Assembly (NCBI RefSeq): GCF_023078335.1
Contig: NZ_CP095550.1
Span: 4,136,001 to 4,200,000 of the forward strand
Length of the DNA: 64,000 nt
Reading direction: 5' to 3'
DNA from: Metabacillus endolithicus
GTDB lineage: Bacteria > Bacillota > Bacilli > Bacillales > Bacillaceae
A program made the translations under genes and the position numbers. Positions 56,133 through 64,000 of this stretch are shown here, piece after piece (within the stretch, counting starts at the first letter, position 1; every line of letters starts with the position of its first letter). The notes beneath the pieces are model-generated. The model worked only from the letters and a program-made list of their open reading frames with translations. It was not told the DNA's origin and did not search any database.

Positions 56133-56161
56133 AAAAAAGAGACCACTAGTGGTCTCTTTTT
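56133..56161. terminator. Terminator of the tRNA operon (bidirectional)
   Basis: GAGACCACTAGTGGTCTC palindrome with A6 before and T5 after, so it can also end the leftward AsnA-like gene. Confidence 0.9.
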
Positions 56162-56167
56162 CATTTT

Positions 56168-56986
56168 CTATTTAGTTCCTAGTGATATATTTATCACATC
56201 ATTTTCTTCTTTCCAACTACATGGTCTTACCTCGTTATTATTTAATTTCTTTAGAAGAAGCATACATAAATTTGTTTGATTCACTTTTCCACCAACTGAA
56301 CTGCATTTTTCTATATCTGCTCGTATGCCAATTGAAAACAATGTAACTGACTTTTTAAGGAGTGGATTCCACGCTTTCATGAATCCACTAGTAGAAGACT
56401 CATCATTTGTACTTTTATATTCATTAAGAAAAAAAACTGCTCCACATCGTTTTATTAATTTTTCTTCAGCATCCTTGAGTGTTGTGTCAGGGTATGCTTT
56501 TTCAAGTTCTGTTTTAGGTAATGTGAGAAAATCTTTTGGTAAAACAGGTTGAAAGGAAGGATGAAATTCATTCATATAATCTTCTGTTTTTTTTATAGAA
56601 CTATAGATATTTTTCACTTCTGTGATCAAATATTCTATACTTTTGTGTTTTTCTAAGATGATTTTTTCCCATTCCCACTCTTCAGTATAAAATGAATTAA
56701 ATTGTTCTAGAGCATTGTTTATTTTTAATGATCGTAGGTTTGTATATAATCCCTCACCATGTGTAAATCCGTATTTAAAAAGGGTTGTTCTTTTCCAATC
56801 TATGAAAGAATGTAAATCTTTCTTATCTTTATGTACCTGTATAGGTGAAGAAACCTTTAATAAATTTAAAGTTTCTGAAAATGTGTGTTCGAAAAAGGTT
56901 TTTAACTCGTTCATGGCAATTTCAGTATGCATGAAATTTAAGTTCGCATGATCCTTATTCTGAATTTTTTTATTCATTGAAGTCAC
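56168..56986 (-). CDS. AsnA-like (class II synthetase-fold) protein without the motif-3 arginine
   Basis: 272 residues, against about 330 for AsnA, the ammonia-dependent asparagine synthetase. Clear alignment to AsnA as I recall it: DWKRTTLFKYGF, GEGLYTNLRSLK, TEEWEWEKII, YPDTTLKDAEEKLIKRCGAVFFL, and WNPLLKKSVTLFSIGIRADIE. Two blocks are missing: the His/Asp-rich loop after AVFFL, and about 25 residues before motif 3. The expected GGGIGQSRL reads GGKVNQTNL, so the ATP-contacting Arg is gone. Classic synthetase activity is therefore doubtful. The start at 56986 has GGAGGGTGACTTC upstream. It lies right after the tRNA operon, convergent to it. Confidence 0.7.
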   Translation of the reverse strand: MTSMNKKIQNKDHANLNFMHTEIAMNELKTFFEHTFSETLNLLKVSSPIQVHKDKKDLHSFIDWKRTTLFKYGFTHGEGLYTNLRSLKINNALEQFNSFYTEEWEWEKIILEKHKSIEYLITEVKNIYSSIKKTEDYMNEFHPSFQPVLPKDFLTLPKTELEKAYPDTTLKDAEEKLIKRCGAVFFLNEYKSTNDESSTSGFMKAWNPLLKKSVTLFSIGIRADIEKCSSVGGKVNQTNLCMLLLKKLNNNEVRPCSWKEENDVINISLGTK

Positions 56987-57083
56987 CCTCCAGGAAAGTA
57001 TTCATTCAATCATCAGTTTTTGGGTATTTGACCAGTTTATCATATGTGAGTCCTGCTTGAATTGTGACAAAAAGACAATAGTT

Positions 57084-57227
57084 GATTTACCTTTAGCAGG
57101 AAACTCACAAAATGTTGCTGCTTCAGCAGAAGAACAGTTTGCCACAATGGAGGGAATCATTGTGGCAAATTTCCTTTCAAAGGTGGCAGAAGGTTTACAA
57201 GGCCTTGTTAGAAAATTTAAAGTGTGA
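57084..57227 (+). pseudogene. Remnant of a methyl-accepting chemotaxis protein C-terminus
   Basis: The plus-strand frame reads QNVAASAEEQFATMEGIIV ... AEGLQGLVRKFKV then stop, which is the usual C-terminal end of MCPs (AASAEEQ...TMEEI...LQ.LV.KFK). No start and no signalling domain precede it, so only about 47 residues survive. Confidence 0.75.
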
Positions 57228-57430
57228 TGTACAGCATACAAAGTAATCTAAGTAGATTATTTTGTATGCTTTTTAATCTTTCACCTATAACAATCAAGCA
57301 GCACTGCGATAGAATCTTTGAAAATAATGGATGAGAATGATTACAAAAATCAGATGACAAGTAAGAGGATAAAAAATGTCATATAGTTCATACTAGCCAC
57401 TATTAGAATCTATTGAGAGGTTGTGTGGAG

Positions 57431-57622
57431 TTGGGTGCTGTAGAGAGAAATGGATACCGATTTGAACCTGAGTTTAGTGTAATAAATCAAAATGGGGCTA
57501 TACATGTTTATCATAAAGGTGAGTTTGTTGAAGAAATTAAGTTCTCTTTTTCAGGGGATTTTCCAGTACATGATAATATTGAAGCGCTAATTGATCAGTA
57601 TTGTGAGGACCATAGAATATAA
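57431..57622 (+). CDS. YbxH-like small protein
   Basis: 63 residues from TTG 57431 (GTGTGGAG just before). GAVERNGYRFEPEFSVINQNGAIHVYHKGEFVEEI is what I recall of YbxH-type (DUF5370) proteins of Bacillus. Function unknown. The 200 bases upstream hold no other gene. Confidence 0.6.
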   Translation: MGAVERNGYRFEPEFSVINQNGAIHVYHKGEFVEEIKFSFSGDFPVHDNIEALIDQYCEDHRI

Positions 57623-57650
57623 GAGTCTTTCTTGAAAATAGAGCAACAAT

Positions 57651-57694
57651 AAAAAAGATTGAATAGACTACTATACGTCTCTTCAATCTTTTTT
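57651..57694. terminator. Bidirectional terminator
   Basis: AAAAAAGATTGAATAGAC ... GTCTCTTCAATCTTTTTT. Confidence 0.85.
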
Positions 57695-57699
57695 CTAAA

Positions 57700-58251
57700 T
57701 TAAGATGTAATTCTCCAATTCATTTCATTGGATGTTTTTAACCATTCTGGTAGAGGAAATCTCTTTTCTATCGCCTCAGTTATCTCTTCTGCCATTTTTA
57801 ATACAAGGGAGAGTTCAGTGTATTGAAGCACTTGTTGTGATAAAAATCCTCCAACATTGACCACACCTGAAATGCTATAATCGCCAACAGCATCTAACTC
57901 TTTCCCAACCCCTGCACCAGGCTTTAATCCTCCATTAAATACATAAAACTTACCGATTGAGTCAACTTTCCCTAACATTGAATCGATCACAATTACTTTC
58001 TTATTTATAGGAACTTCACTTAGCTTCTCATATAAATTTTTAGCATGTACAAGGTTGTTTATTGTACCAATTACATTTCTGTAACCCTTCTTTTTTAGGA
58101 ATGAACCTACTAATGGACCTAATGAATCACCTGTTGAACGGTCTGTTCCTATGCAAACAAATATAATTTTATTGCAGCTTATATTAGGAGGGATCACATC
58201 TTGTAATATTTCAGGTAAATGAAAGGAAGTTACTGGTGAAATCATTGGCAC
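57700..58251 (-). CDS. yyaC: Spore protease-like protein YyaC
   Basis: 183 residues. IIFVCIGTDRSTGDSLGPLVG and VIVIDSMLGKVDSIGKFYVFNGGLKPGAGVGKELDAVGD are YyaC/DUF1256 hallmarks; the family is related to the germination protease Gpr and is restricted to spore formers. The exact substrate is unknown. Confidence 0.9.
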   Translation of the reverse strand: MPMISPVTSFHLPEILQDVIPPNISCNKIIFVCIGTDRSTGDSLGPLVGSFLKKKGYRNVIGTINNLVHAKNLYEKLSEVPINKKVIVIDSMLGKVDSIGKFYVFNGGLKPGAGVGKELDAVGDYSISGVVNVGGFLSQQVLQYTELSLVLKMAEEITEAIEKRFPLPEWLKTSNEMNWRITS

Positions 58252-58447
58252 AGCCCCTGAACAATAATTGTAGTTGATAAAATTAACATAAATTTAATAA
58301 TTTATTTACAATTTTATCATATAAATCCATATTTCATCTAATAAAATAAAGAATTTTCAGAATATATTTCAACATTTCTCGCAGGGGGTAGTTGAATTTT
58401 AGATGATATTGTTGCATTTTGTCGTAATGATATAAAAATAATAAGGA

Positions 58448-58606
58448 TTATTTTTTGGTTGAGATTGGTAGAGGCATCGGTCGGGATTCGATTTCGTTCA
58501 GTAATAAATGAATAAATTCATCGGATGCTTTTACCTTGATCGCATCTTTATATGCCCTATAGAGTGTTAAATTTGAGATAAGTTTTAGGGTTGTCTTTTT
58601 TTGCAT
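58448..58606 (-). CDS. sda: Sda-like sporulation checkpoint peptide
   Basis: 52 residues from ATG 58606 (TCAAGGAGTTTCAAATA); the longer frame from 58654 is rejected on that ground. LTLYRAYKDAIKVKASDEFIHLLLNEIESRPM fits the Sda helical hairpin (L..AY..A....D.FI.LL..EI..R), which blocks sporulation kinase autophosphorylation in response to replication stress. Slightly longer at the N-terminus than B. subtilis Sda (46). Confidence 0.65.
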   Translation of the reverse strand: MQKKTTLKLISNLTLYRAYKDAIKVKASDEFIHLLLNEIESRPMPLPISTKK

Positions 58607-58744
58607 TATTTGAAACTCCTTGAATAGTATGATTGCAACATTCATTGTAGCCAATTTCCAAAAAAATGATAAGGGTTTCGACGATCATTCTTATAATTAG
58701 ACAAAAGTGTATTTTTTATAGAGAGGATAGTTACTTAGAACTTA

Positions 58745-58966
58745 CTAGTTATTTTCGTAGGGAACAAGATCGTCAATTTCATTTAATCCAAGGCTACATA
58801 CAGATTTTGTATCAACATTATAAAATAAAAGTTGAGTCCTATCCGGGGATAAATGAATCACACGACCTGAAAATGAAGTTCTCCCTATTTTCGTTTTCGT
58901 ATATGCCACTCGAAGAAGGGTATGCTTATCTTGCCATTTTTGGACTTTTGAAAAGAATTTTTCCAT
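58745..58966 (-). CDS. Hypothetical 73-residue protein with small barrel pattern
   Basis: Starts MEKFFSKVQKWQDKHTLLRV at ATG 58966 with TAGAAAGGACTATTTATT upstream. Segment GRTSFSGRVIHLSPDRTQLLFYNVDTKS...LGLNEIDDLVPY follows the strand-turn-strand pattern of Sm/SH3-like barrels. No family name recognised. The plus-strand frame over the same bases has no ribosome site and is rejected. Confidence 0.6.
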   Translation of the reverse strand: MEKFFSKVQKWQDKHTLLRVAYTKTKIGRTSFSGRVIHLSPDRTQLLFYNVDTKSVCSLGLNEIDDLVPYENN

Positions 58967-59100
58967 AATAAATAGTCCTTTCTAAGGATGTTGAGGTTAA
59001 GAAAAATAATGATGTACGATGTGATAGATTAAATATTTCCAAAATAACTGAGTATTATAAAGGATAAAATAATTAATAGTGAAAATAAGGTGGTGTAAGG

Positions 59101-59376
59101 ATGAAAATAGAAGGTACAATTATTTCTGGAGAGTTTGACTTTTCCATGAATGAATTTTCAATACATACTGTAAAGTATTTTCATACAGAATCTACTTTAA
59201 AAGAAAGGCAATTATTAATGCTTTATGAATATCTAACAAAGCATAAAGATGAAGATGGTGGGCAATTTGTCACTTTATACGATCAATTACCTGTACACTT
59301 AACTAGAAGGGAATTGAATGATTTAATTGTACGAGTAAATTCTATCAGAAATAATTTGATAAGACTAGTAGCTTAA
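59101..59376 (+). CDS. Hypothetical 91-residue protein
   Basis: Starts MKIEGTIISGEFDFSMNEFS, beta-rich N-terminus, then a helical part LKERQLLMLYEYLTKHKDEDGG and LTRRELNDLIVRVNSIRNNL. GGTGGTGTAAGG precedes the ATG and a terminator follows, so it is a single-gene unit. Not recognised. Confidence 0.6.
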   Translation: MKIEGTIISGEFDFSMNEFSIHTVKYFHTESTLKERQLLMLYEYLTKHKDEDGGQFVTLYDQLPVHLTRRELNDLIVRVNSIRNNLIRLVA

Positions 59377-59385
59377 AGAAGTTTT

Positions 59386-59416
59386 AAAAACCACAATTTT
59401 TTGTTTGTGGTTTTTT
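59386..59416 (+). terminator. Terminator
   Basis: AAAAACCACAA ... TTTGTGGTTTTTT. Confidence 0.8.
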
Positions 59417-59568
59417 ATTATGCTTTGTAAAATACATTAGTATACTTTTATACACTTAGTGAAAGTAAAGTATGTACTTGTAAAATATTGTTTGTTATCT
59501 AATAATGTGGATAGTAGCATCCATGAGTATTTTATCATTCCATAGATTGATTGAAAGAGGGTTTAAGA

Positions 59569-60444
59569 ATGAACTTAAGAGTATCTGCGGTACAATATCA
59601 CCTTCACACGATTCATTCGTTTGAGGAGTTTGAAAGCCAAGTCAAACACTATGTTAAAACAGCTGAAGAATTTGGTTCAGATTTTATTTTGTTTCCTGAG
59701 TTTTTTACCACACAATTATTATCCATTGGGGATGAACAAGGTCATGCATTACCTATTTATCGTTTACCCGATTTTACTGAAAAATATAGATCTTTGTTTA
59801 TTGAACTTGCCATGAGTACAGGAATGCATATTATTGGTGGAACTCATGTCATAGAAAAAGAAGGCAAGTTATATAATGTGGCACATCTATTTTATCCTGA
59901 TGGTCGAGTAGCTGAACAAGCAAAGCTTCATATTACACCTACCGAAGTAGAAGAGTGGAATATGAGTGCAGGTGATAGTCTGCAAGTATTTGTAACAGAA
60001 AAAGGTACAATAGCTATGCTAACTTGCTATGATATTGAGTTTCCCGAAATTGTTCGAATGGCAAAGGCAAAGGGGGCAGATGTAATCTTTTGTCCTTCTT
60101 GTACAGATGATCGTCATGGTTTCCATCGTGTTCGCTACACAAGCCATGCTAGAGCGATTGAAAATCAAGTATACGTTGTCACTACCGGTACAGTTGGATC
60201 TCTTCAAACAGTTGATTTTATGAGAGGAAACTTCGGGCAAGCGGCTGTTATTACTCCGAATGATGTTCCTTTCCCGCCAAAAGGAATTATGGTTGAAGGT
60301 GAAATAAATCAAGATATGATTGTAACAGCAGATTTGAATTTAGAGCTTCTGTATAAAGTACGCCTCACAGGCTCTGTTACTACATGGAGAGATCGTCGTA
60401 CGGATCTTTATCCTGATTGGGAACCAGAAAAAGTAACGTATTAA
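59569..60444 (+). CDS. Carbon-nitrogen hydrolase (nitrilase superfamily)
   Basis: 291 residues from ATG 59569 (GAAAGAGGGTTTAAGA). The catalytic triad is visible: Glu in LFPEFFTTQ, Lys in QAKLHITPTE, Cys in MLTCYDIEFPE. Probably an amidase acting on a small amide. In B. subtilis YhcX joins an acetyltransferase and such a hydrolase in one chain; here they are separate genes in one operon with two GNATs. Confidence 0.88.
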   Translation: MNLRVSAVQYHLHTIHSFEEFESQVKHYVKTAEEFGSDFILFPEFFTTQLLSIGDEQGHALPIYRLPDFTEKYRSLFIELAMSTGMHIIGGTHVIEKEGKLYNVAHLFYPDGRVAEQAKLHITPTEVEEWNMSAGDSLQVFVTEKGTIAMLTCYDIEFPEIVRMAKAKGADVIFCPSCTDDRHGFHRVRYTSHARAIENQVYVVTTGTVGSLQTVDFMRGNFGQAAVITPNDVPFPPKGIMVEGEINQDMIVTADLNLELLYKVRLTGSVTTWRDRRTDLYPDWEPEKVTY

Positions 60445-60457
60445 ACAGGAGGTTTGT

Positions 60458-61127
60458 ATGTATCGAAAAGAATTTTATGTTTTCGACCAAGAAAAACCAA
60501 TTAAAGCTGTAATTCGTAACTATGAAAAAAAAGACTTTAAAGATTTAATCCTAATTCAGCAAGAAAGTTTTCCTCCTCCTTTTCCATCAGAGCTTTGGTG
60601 GAATGAAGAGCAATTGGAAAACCACATTGAATTATTTCGACAAGGTGCTTTATGTATTGAGATTGAGGGGGAGATGGCAGGATCAATGACTGCATTACTT
60701 GTTGATTTTGATCCGCACCATCCTAACCATACATGGGGAGAAATAACAGATAACGGTTACATCCGTAATCATAACCCAGAAGGCAACACCTTATATGTTG
60801 TCGATATAGGTGTAAGGCCTAAATTTAGAAAATTAGGTTTAGGAAAATGGCTGATGCTGTCAATGTATGAAGTGGTTATTCATTTAGGGGCTAGAACGAT
60901 TGCTTGGTGGTGGACGTATGCCCGGCTATCATAAAAAATCTGACGATATGTCACCTGAGCAATATGTAGCAGCTGTTGTAAAAGGAACAATTAAAGATCC
61001 TGTTTTAACGTTTTTGTTACGGTGCAGCAGAACACCAATTGGAGTAGTATCAAATTACTTAGAAGATGAAGAATCATGCCATTACGGCACTCTTATGGAA
61101 TGGAAGAATCCGTTTCATGTTGAATAA
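60458..61127 (+). CDS. GNAT acetyltransferase, one frameshift near 60905
   Basis: Frames 60458-60934 and 60900-61127 join into about 222 residues if one T is removed from GCTTGG, giving TIAGGGRMPGYHKKSDD. GNAT features include LYVVDIGVRPKFRKLGLGKWLM. It resembles the acetyltransferase half of YhcX-type proteins. It follows the hydrolase by 13 bases (ACAGGAGGTTTGT). The insertion is probably a sequence error. Confidence 0.78.
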
Positions 61128-61147
61128 TCATAAAAGGAGAATTATTA

Positions 61148-61819
61148 ATGGAGTATAACCGTATAACAAATAGTAAAGATCCACTTTTTGCACAAATGCA
61201 TCAACTCATGCAGGAAATTTTCCCTCCCGAAGAAGTGTTGGAATTCAACCTTTGGAAAGAGCCTTTAGAAGATCCTGGTATTCGTGTATTTGTTGCTGTT
61301 CACGAAGGCAAAGTTGTCGGAGCAACAGAGTATCGTTATTATGAAGACTTTAATGTTGCAATGACTGATTTTACTATTATTGGTCAAGCCGGCCTTGGAG
61401 TTGGACCTTTCTTAGCAAACAAGCGATCTCATGATCTGCAGCAACTAGCTAATGAAAATGGACAAAAGCTATCAGGTATGTTTGCGGAAATCTATGATCC
61501 TTATCGTGTTGAAGATTTTGAATTTGGCGGTGTAAAACCGATGGATCCGTATGTACGTCGAGAAGTGTTAGCTCACCTTGGTTATAAACGAATTGATTTT
61601 CCTTATGTTCATCCTTCATGGAATAATGATGGTGAGGCTGTCACAGGTCTGGATCTTTGCTTCTTACCAATGGGAGAAAACAACACAACCATTCAATCGG
61701 ATTTAGTTGTAGCATTCTTGAAGAGGTATTATACTGTACTACCTAACAAGCCTGAAGCGTGGCTTAAGATGATCGAAGAACTTGAGTCTAAGGAGCAATT
61801 AGCTTTAAAAAATATTTAA
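61148..61819 (+). CDS. GNAT-like protein paired with the nitrilase
   Basis: 223 residues from ATG 61148 (AAAGGAGAATTATTA). IRVFVAVHEGKVVGATEYRYYEDFNVAM and GQAGLGVGPFLANKRSHDL are consistent with a divergent GNAT. Third gene of the hydrolase operon, ending at a terminator. Probably modifies the same small compound as its partners. Confidence 0.7.
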   Translation: MEYNRITNSKDPLFAQMHQLMQEIFPPEEVLEFNLWKEPLEDPGIRVFVAVHEGKVVGATEYRYYEDFNVAMTDFTIIGQAGLGVGPFLANKRSHDLQQLANENGQKLSGMFAEIYDPYRVEDFEFGGVKPMDPYVRREVLAHLGYKRIDFPYVHPSWNNDGEAVTGLDLCFLPMGENNTTIQSDLVVAFLKRYYTVLPNKPEAWLKMIEELESKEQLALKNI

Positions 61820-61825
61820 TATTTC

Positions 61826-61853
61826 AAAAGTCCACTTTTATAGTGGGCTTTTT
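61826..61853 (+). terminator. Terminator of the nitrilase-GNAT operon
   Basis: AAAAGTCCACTTTTATAGTGGGCTTTTT. Confidence 0.85.
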
Positions 61854-61963
61854 CTGTGAAATAGATCGTATATTTATCTCGTCCTTGCAAAAACTTATTA
61901 GTAAAAGAAAATTTTTTCAGATAGTGTTTAAATGAAATTAGAAAAAAGGAGGAGAAAATATAA

Positions 61964-62446
61964 TTGCTTAAATATTCAAGATTCTTATTGTTATTAATGA
62001 TGATCCTTCCTTGGTTTTCTCTGCCATTTATCGATAAAAAATCATTTAAACGGTACTATCCTGCAAGTTTATTTATTTCAATTGTTGTATGGCTTGAAAG
62101 TTATATTGCCAAAAAAAGAAGATGGTGGTGGTTTTATGAAAGTATTCATCCAAAAATACGGGGTGAAACACCACTCATTTGGGGTCCTTTTTTTATAGGC
62201 TCTCTGTGGATTATGAAATTTACTTATGGGAAATTTTATTTATATCTATTGATTAATCTGCTTGTTGATTCATTCTTTTCTTACCGACTGGTAAACTGGT
62301 TTCAGAAATTAGGAATTAGTTCATTGGTTCGTATGACTAGATTACAATTGCTCTTCGTTTTTCAATTTAAAGCACTATTGCTTTATGGTTTTCAACTTTT
62401 AAAAGAAAAAAGAAATATAGTAGACCATAATAAATCAACAAGTTGA
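61964..62446 (+). CDS. Hypothetical membrane protein
   Basis: 160 residues from TTG 61964 (AAAGGAGGAGAAAATATAA). Three to four hydrophobic helices, with a cluster KRRWWWFYESIHPKIRGETPLIWGPFF. Resembles small membrane proteins common in Bacilli but I cannot name the family. Confidence 0.6.
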   Translation: MLKYSRFLLLLMMILPWFSLPFIDKKSFKRYYPASLFISIVVWLESYIAKKRRWWWFYESIHPKIRGETPLIWGPFFIGSLWIMKFTYGKFYLYLLINLLVDSFFSYRLVNWFQKLGISSLVRMTRLQLLFVFQFKALLLYGFQLLKEKRNIVDHNKSTS

Positions 62447-62491
62447 GGCATTACATACCTAATATACAATTAATAAAGGAGAGAAATGTGA

Positions 62492-62920
62492 TTGAAAGAG
62501 GAAAATGTTATTGATACTTTAAATGAATTTTTAAAAGGGCAATATATGGGGATTCGTTCTTATGAACATTTTATTGAAAAGCTTGATGATGGATTAATAA
62601 AAAAACAATTTCAAACGATGCAACAGGAGCATAAACAGCATGCTTTACAAGTAGCGGAGAGAATTCAAAATCTTGGAGGTACTCCTGTTAGTAGTGAGGG
62701 AGTAGTTGGCTCTGTTCAAGGATTCATCAGCCAATTTCAAATCCCAGACACAACAGAAGGTATGATTGAAAGTGCTAAAAAAGGTGAAAGTTATTATGGA
62801 ATTGGGATGTCAGAGGAAATAGTTAGAGGAGATTTAGATCAGGAAAGTCGGCAGCTTATTGAAAAGATATTAGATAAAGATCGACAACATGTACAGATAT
62901 TAAATGAAATGCTTCACTAA
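62492..62920 (+). CDS. Ferritin-like DUF2383-type protein
   Basis: 142 residues from TTG 62492 (AAAGGAGAGAAATGTGA). Helical bundle with ligand-type residues LKGQYMGIRSYEHF, MQQEHKQHALQVAERI and a C-terminal DKDRQHVQILNEML. The pattern Glu/His-x-x-His fits ferritin-like domains of DUF2383. Redox or metal role unproven. Confidence 0.7.
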   Translation: MKEENVIDTLNEFLKGQYMGIRSYEHFIEKLDDGLIKKQFQTMQQEHKQHALQVAERIQNLGGTPVSSEGVVGSVQGFISQFQIPDTTEGMIESAKKGESYYGIGMSEEIVRGDLDQESRQLIEKILDKDRQHVQILNEMLH

Positions 62921-62923
62921 ATT

Positions 62924-62947
62924 GAGCTGCCATCAGCTCTTTTTTTA
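62924..62947 (+). terminator. Terminator
   Basis: GAGCTG CCAT CAGCTC followed by eight T. Confidence 0.85.
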
Positions 62948-63130
62948 TTGCTGTGTTCTAAATTGAGATTCTCCAGCTAATTTCCCCACGTTTTAGTGGT
63001 CATTATACTACCACTTTTTCATATTTTTCATCTACAATGAAAAGAACAACTACAAATTAGCCAATACATACATGAATTGATTATTAAATATAGAAACTAG
63101 AGATAACCTACATGGTGAAGGAGTTTTATC

Positions 63131-64000
63131 ATGAATGACATATTAGCAAGTTATTATACAATGGCAGTTGAGCGTACTAAAACCAAGGTTTTAGAAGATA
63201 TAGATAAGTATTTAGAAAAGAAGGAAACATTACCTTCATACGAACAATATGTGAGAGAACGTGGAGAGTACATCGATCAAATTTGGTTAAACTCATGGCT
63301 AAATACAACAGCAAGTCATGCCGCGAGTTATGAGAAAAAGGAATTTTTAATAGATAGAGGATTTGACTTAGAAGGAGTAACCAAGAAGTTAATAAACCAA
63401 ATGTTTCGAAATGAAATAAGAGATGTAGAAGCCTTTCATGTTCTAAACTGGTTAGATGACATGTTCTTGGATCATAGTGATCATTGGAACGACACATATG
63501 AGAAAGCAAAAGAATTGTATGAAGATCGCAGGAAAATGCAGGAACACCGTGAACTTACCAAAAAGTTAATTTTAAAATTTGAATTTTATATAGAGGAGCT
63601 ACTTAACGAAAACTATGAAGAGTTATATCTTTATGTTCGTTATTTAATTGGTTCTCACCTTGCGATTGAAATTGAGCAAAAAGGTGTGGTTATTGCTTCA
63701 GAAGGCTTAACATTTTCAACATATTTATATGATGAAGCACATCTAGCTTATAACAGACATCAATATGAAGAAGACATGACAGAAATGTATGAAAGATTAA
63801 TATCAGGCTATTTGTTTGACTTTGGTCCTAATTGGATTAAAGAGAGATTATCTTCAGACCTTTTTGATGAATATAAGCATGCTTTTCATGAACCTGTACC
63901 AGACACCTTAATTAAGGAAATAGCCTTTGATTTATTTATGGAACTTGCAGAAGAATTTTTCGCTGACTTACTAGAAGAGTATGTAACAGATTTAACAAAG
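63131..64000 (+). CDS. Hypothetical protein, 3' end beyond window
   Basis: Open from ATG 63131 (GAAGGAGTTTTATC upstream) to the window edge, 290 residues visible. Starts MNDILASYYTMAVERTKTKV; strongly charged and helical throughout, no membrane segment. The leftward frame over it (63177-63509) is a shadow. Not recognised. Confidence 0.7.
   Translation, partial: MNDILASYYTMAVERTKTKVLEDIDKYLEKKETLPSYEQYVRERGEYIDQIWLNSWLNTTASHAASYEKKEFLIDRGFDLEGVTKKLINQMFRNEIRDVEAFHVLNWLDDMFLDHSDHWNDTYEKAKELYEDRRKMQEHRELTKKLILKFEFYIEELLNENYEELYLYVRYLIGSHLAIEIEQKGVVIASEGLTFSTYLYDEAHLAYNRHQYEEDMTEMYERLISGYLFDFGPNWIKERLSSDLFDEYKHAFHEPVPDTLIKEIAFDLFMELAEEFFADLLEEYVTDLTK

Noticed and set aside
57002..57241. Minus-strand 79-residue ORF
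   Set aside because: The plus strand of the same bases encodes a recognisable chemotaxis receptor C-terminus, so this is its shadow.

Overview
The window looks like chromosome from a low-GC, endospore-forming Bacillaceae bacterium. Three things point there: Bacillus-type genes (yodP/kamA/yokU/yodT-S-R-Q, floT, yyaC, sda-like, ybxH-like, spoIIP), strong AGGAGG ribosome sites with ATG/GTG/TTG starts, and a Bacillus-style tRNA cluster. Its hallmark is a locus closely matching the mnx manganese-oxidase locus known from marine Bacillus spores (SG-1 type), so a metal-oxidising, probably marine or sediment spore former is likely. The species cannot be named from sequence alone.

Layout. 1-1816: two family-2 glycosyltransferases (minus). 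2028-8954: a mnx-type operon behind a sigmaK-like promoter, with two paralogous membrane proteins, a barrel-domain protein, MnxE, MnxF, the multicopper oxidase MnxG (one reading-frame break) and a two-barrel Cys-containing protein. 9081-15031: His/Cys-rich coat-type proteins, a copper-delivery trio (YtkA-like lipoprotein, Sco, CcdA) and three proteins sharing a second small domain, one on a long coiled coil. 15183-29512: SDR dehydrogenase, small proteins, proline catabolism (ProDH and P5CDH with an upstream cre-like site), GNAT, flotillin, PucR-type regulator, HAD phosphatase, cold-shock protein, DinB, MFS transporter. 29628-35355: SpoIIP, a 52-bp tandem hairpin array (about 13 units), amino-acid permease, orphan GvpU-like protein, LysE exporter, YlmA-like ATPase. 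35425-43773: a beta-lysine/lysine cluster (sigma54 activator, ablB, kamA, yokU, yodT, yodS, yodR, yodQ) with a consensus -24/-12 promoter and two upstream dyad sites. 44038-52190: MetE-like protein, YetF-like protein, exonuclease, YcdB-like protein, erythromycin-esterase-like protein, small proteins. 52465-56161: a stand-alone 5S rRNA plus 23 tRNAs, interrupted by four tRNA 5'-half modules. 56168-64000: an AsnA-like protein that lacks the class II motif-3 arginine, an MCP remnant, YbxH-like, YyaC, Sda-like, nitrilase plus two GNATs, a ferritin-like protein and a truncated last gene.

How it fits together. During sporulation the mother cell would make MnxG with MnxE/MnxF and deposit it, with the metal-binding proteins, on the spore surface. 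Sco/YtkA/CcdA probably supply and reduce copper for the oxidase. The lysine cluster appears to be a sigma54-controlled unit for turning lysine into beta-lysine products.

A caution runs through the window. At least seven protein genes and one tRNA carry a single-base indel that a one-base correction repairs into a full-length product. This argues for sequencing or assembly errors more than for real pseudogenes, so these genes are annotated as spanning units with the break noted.
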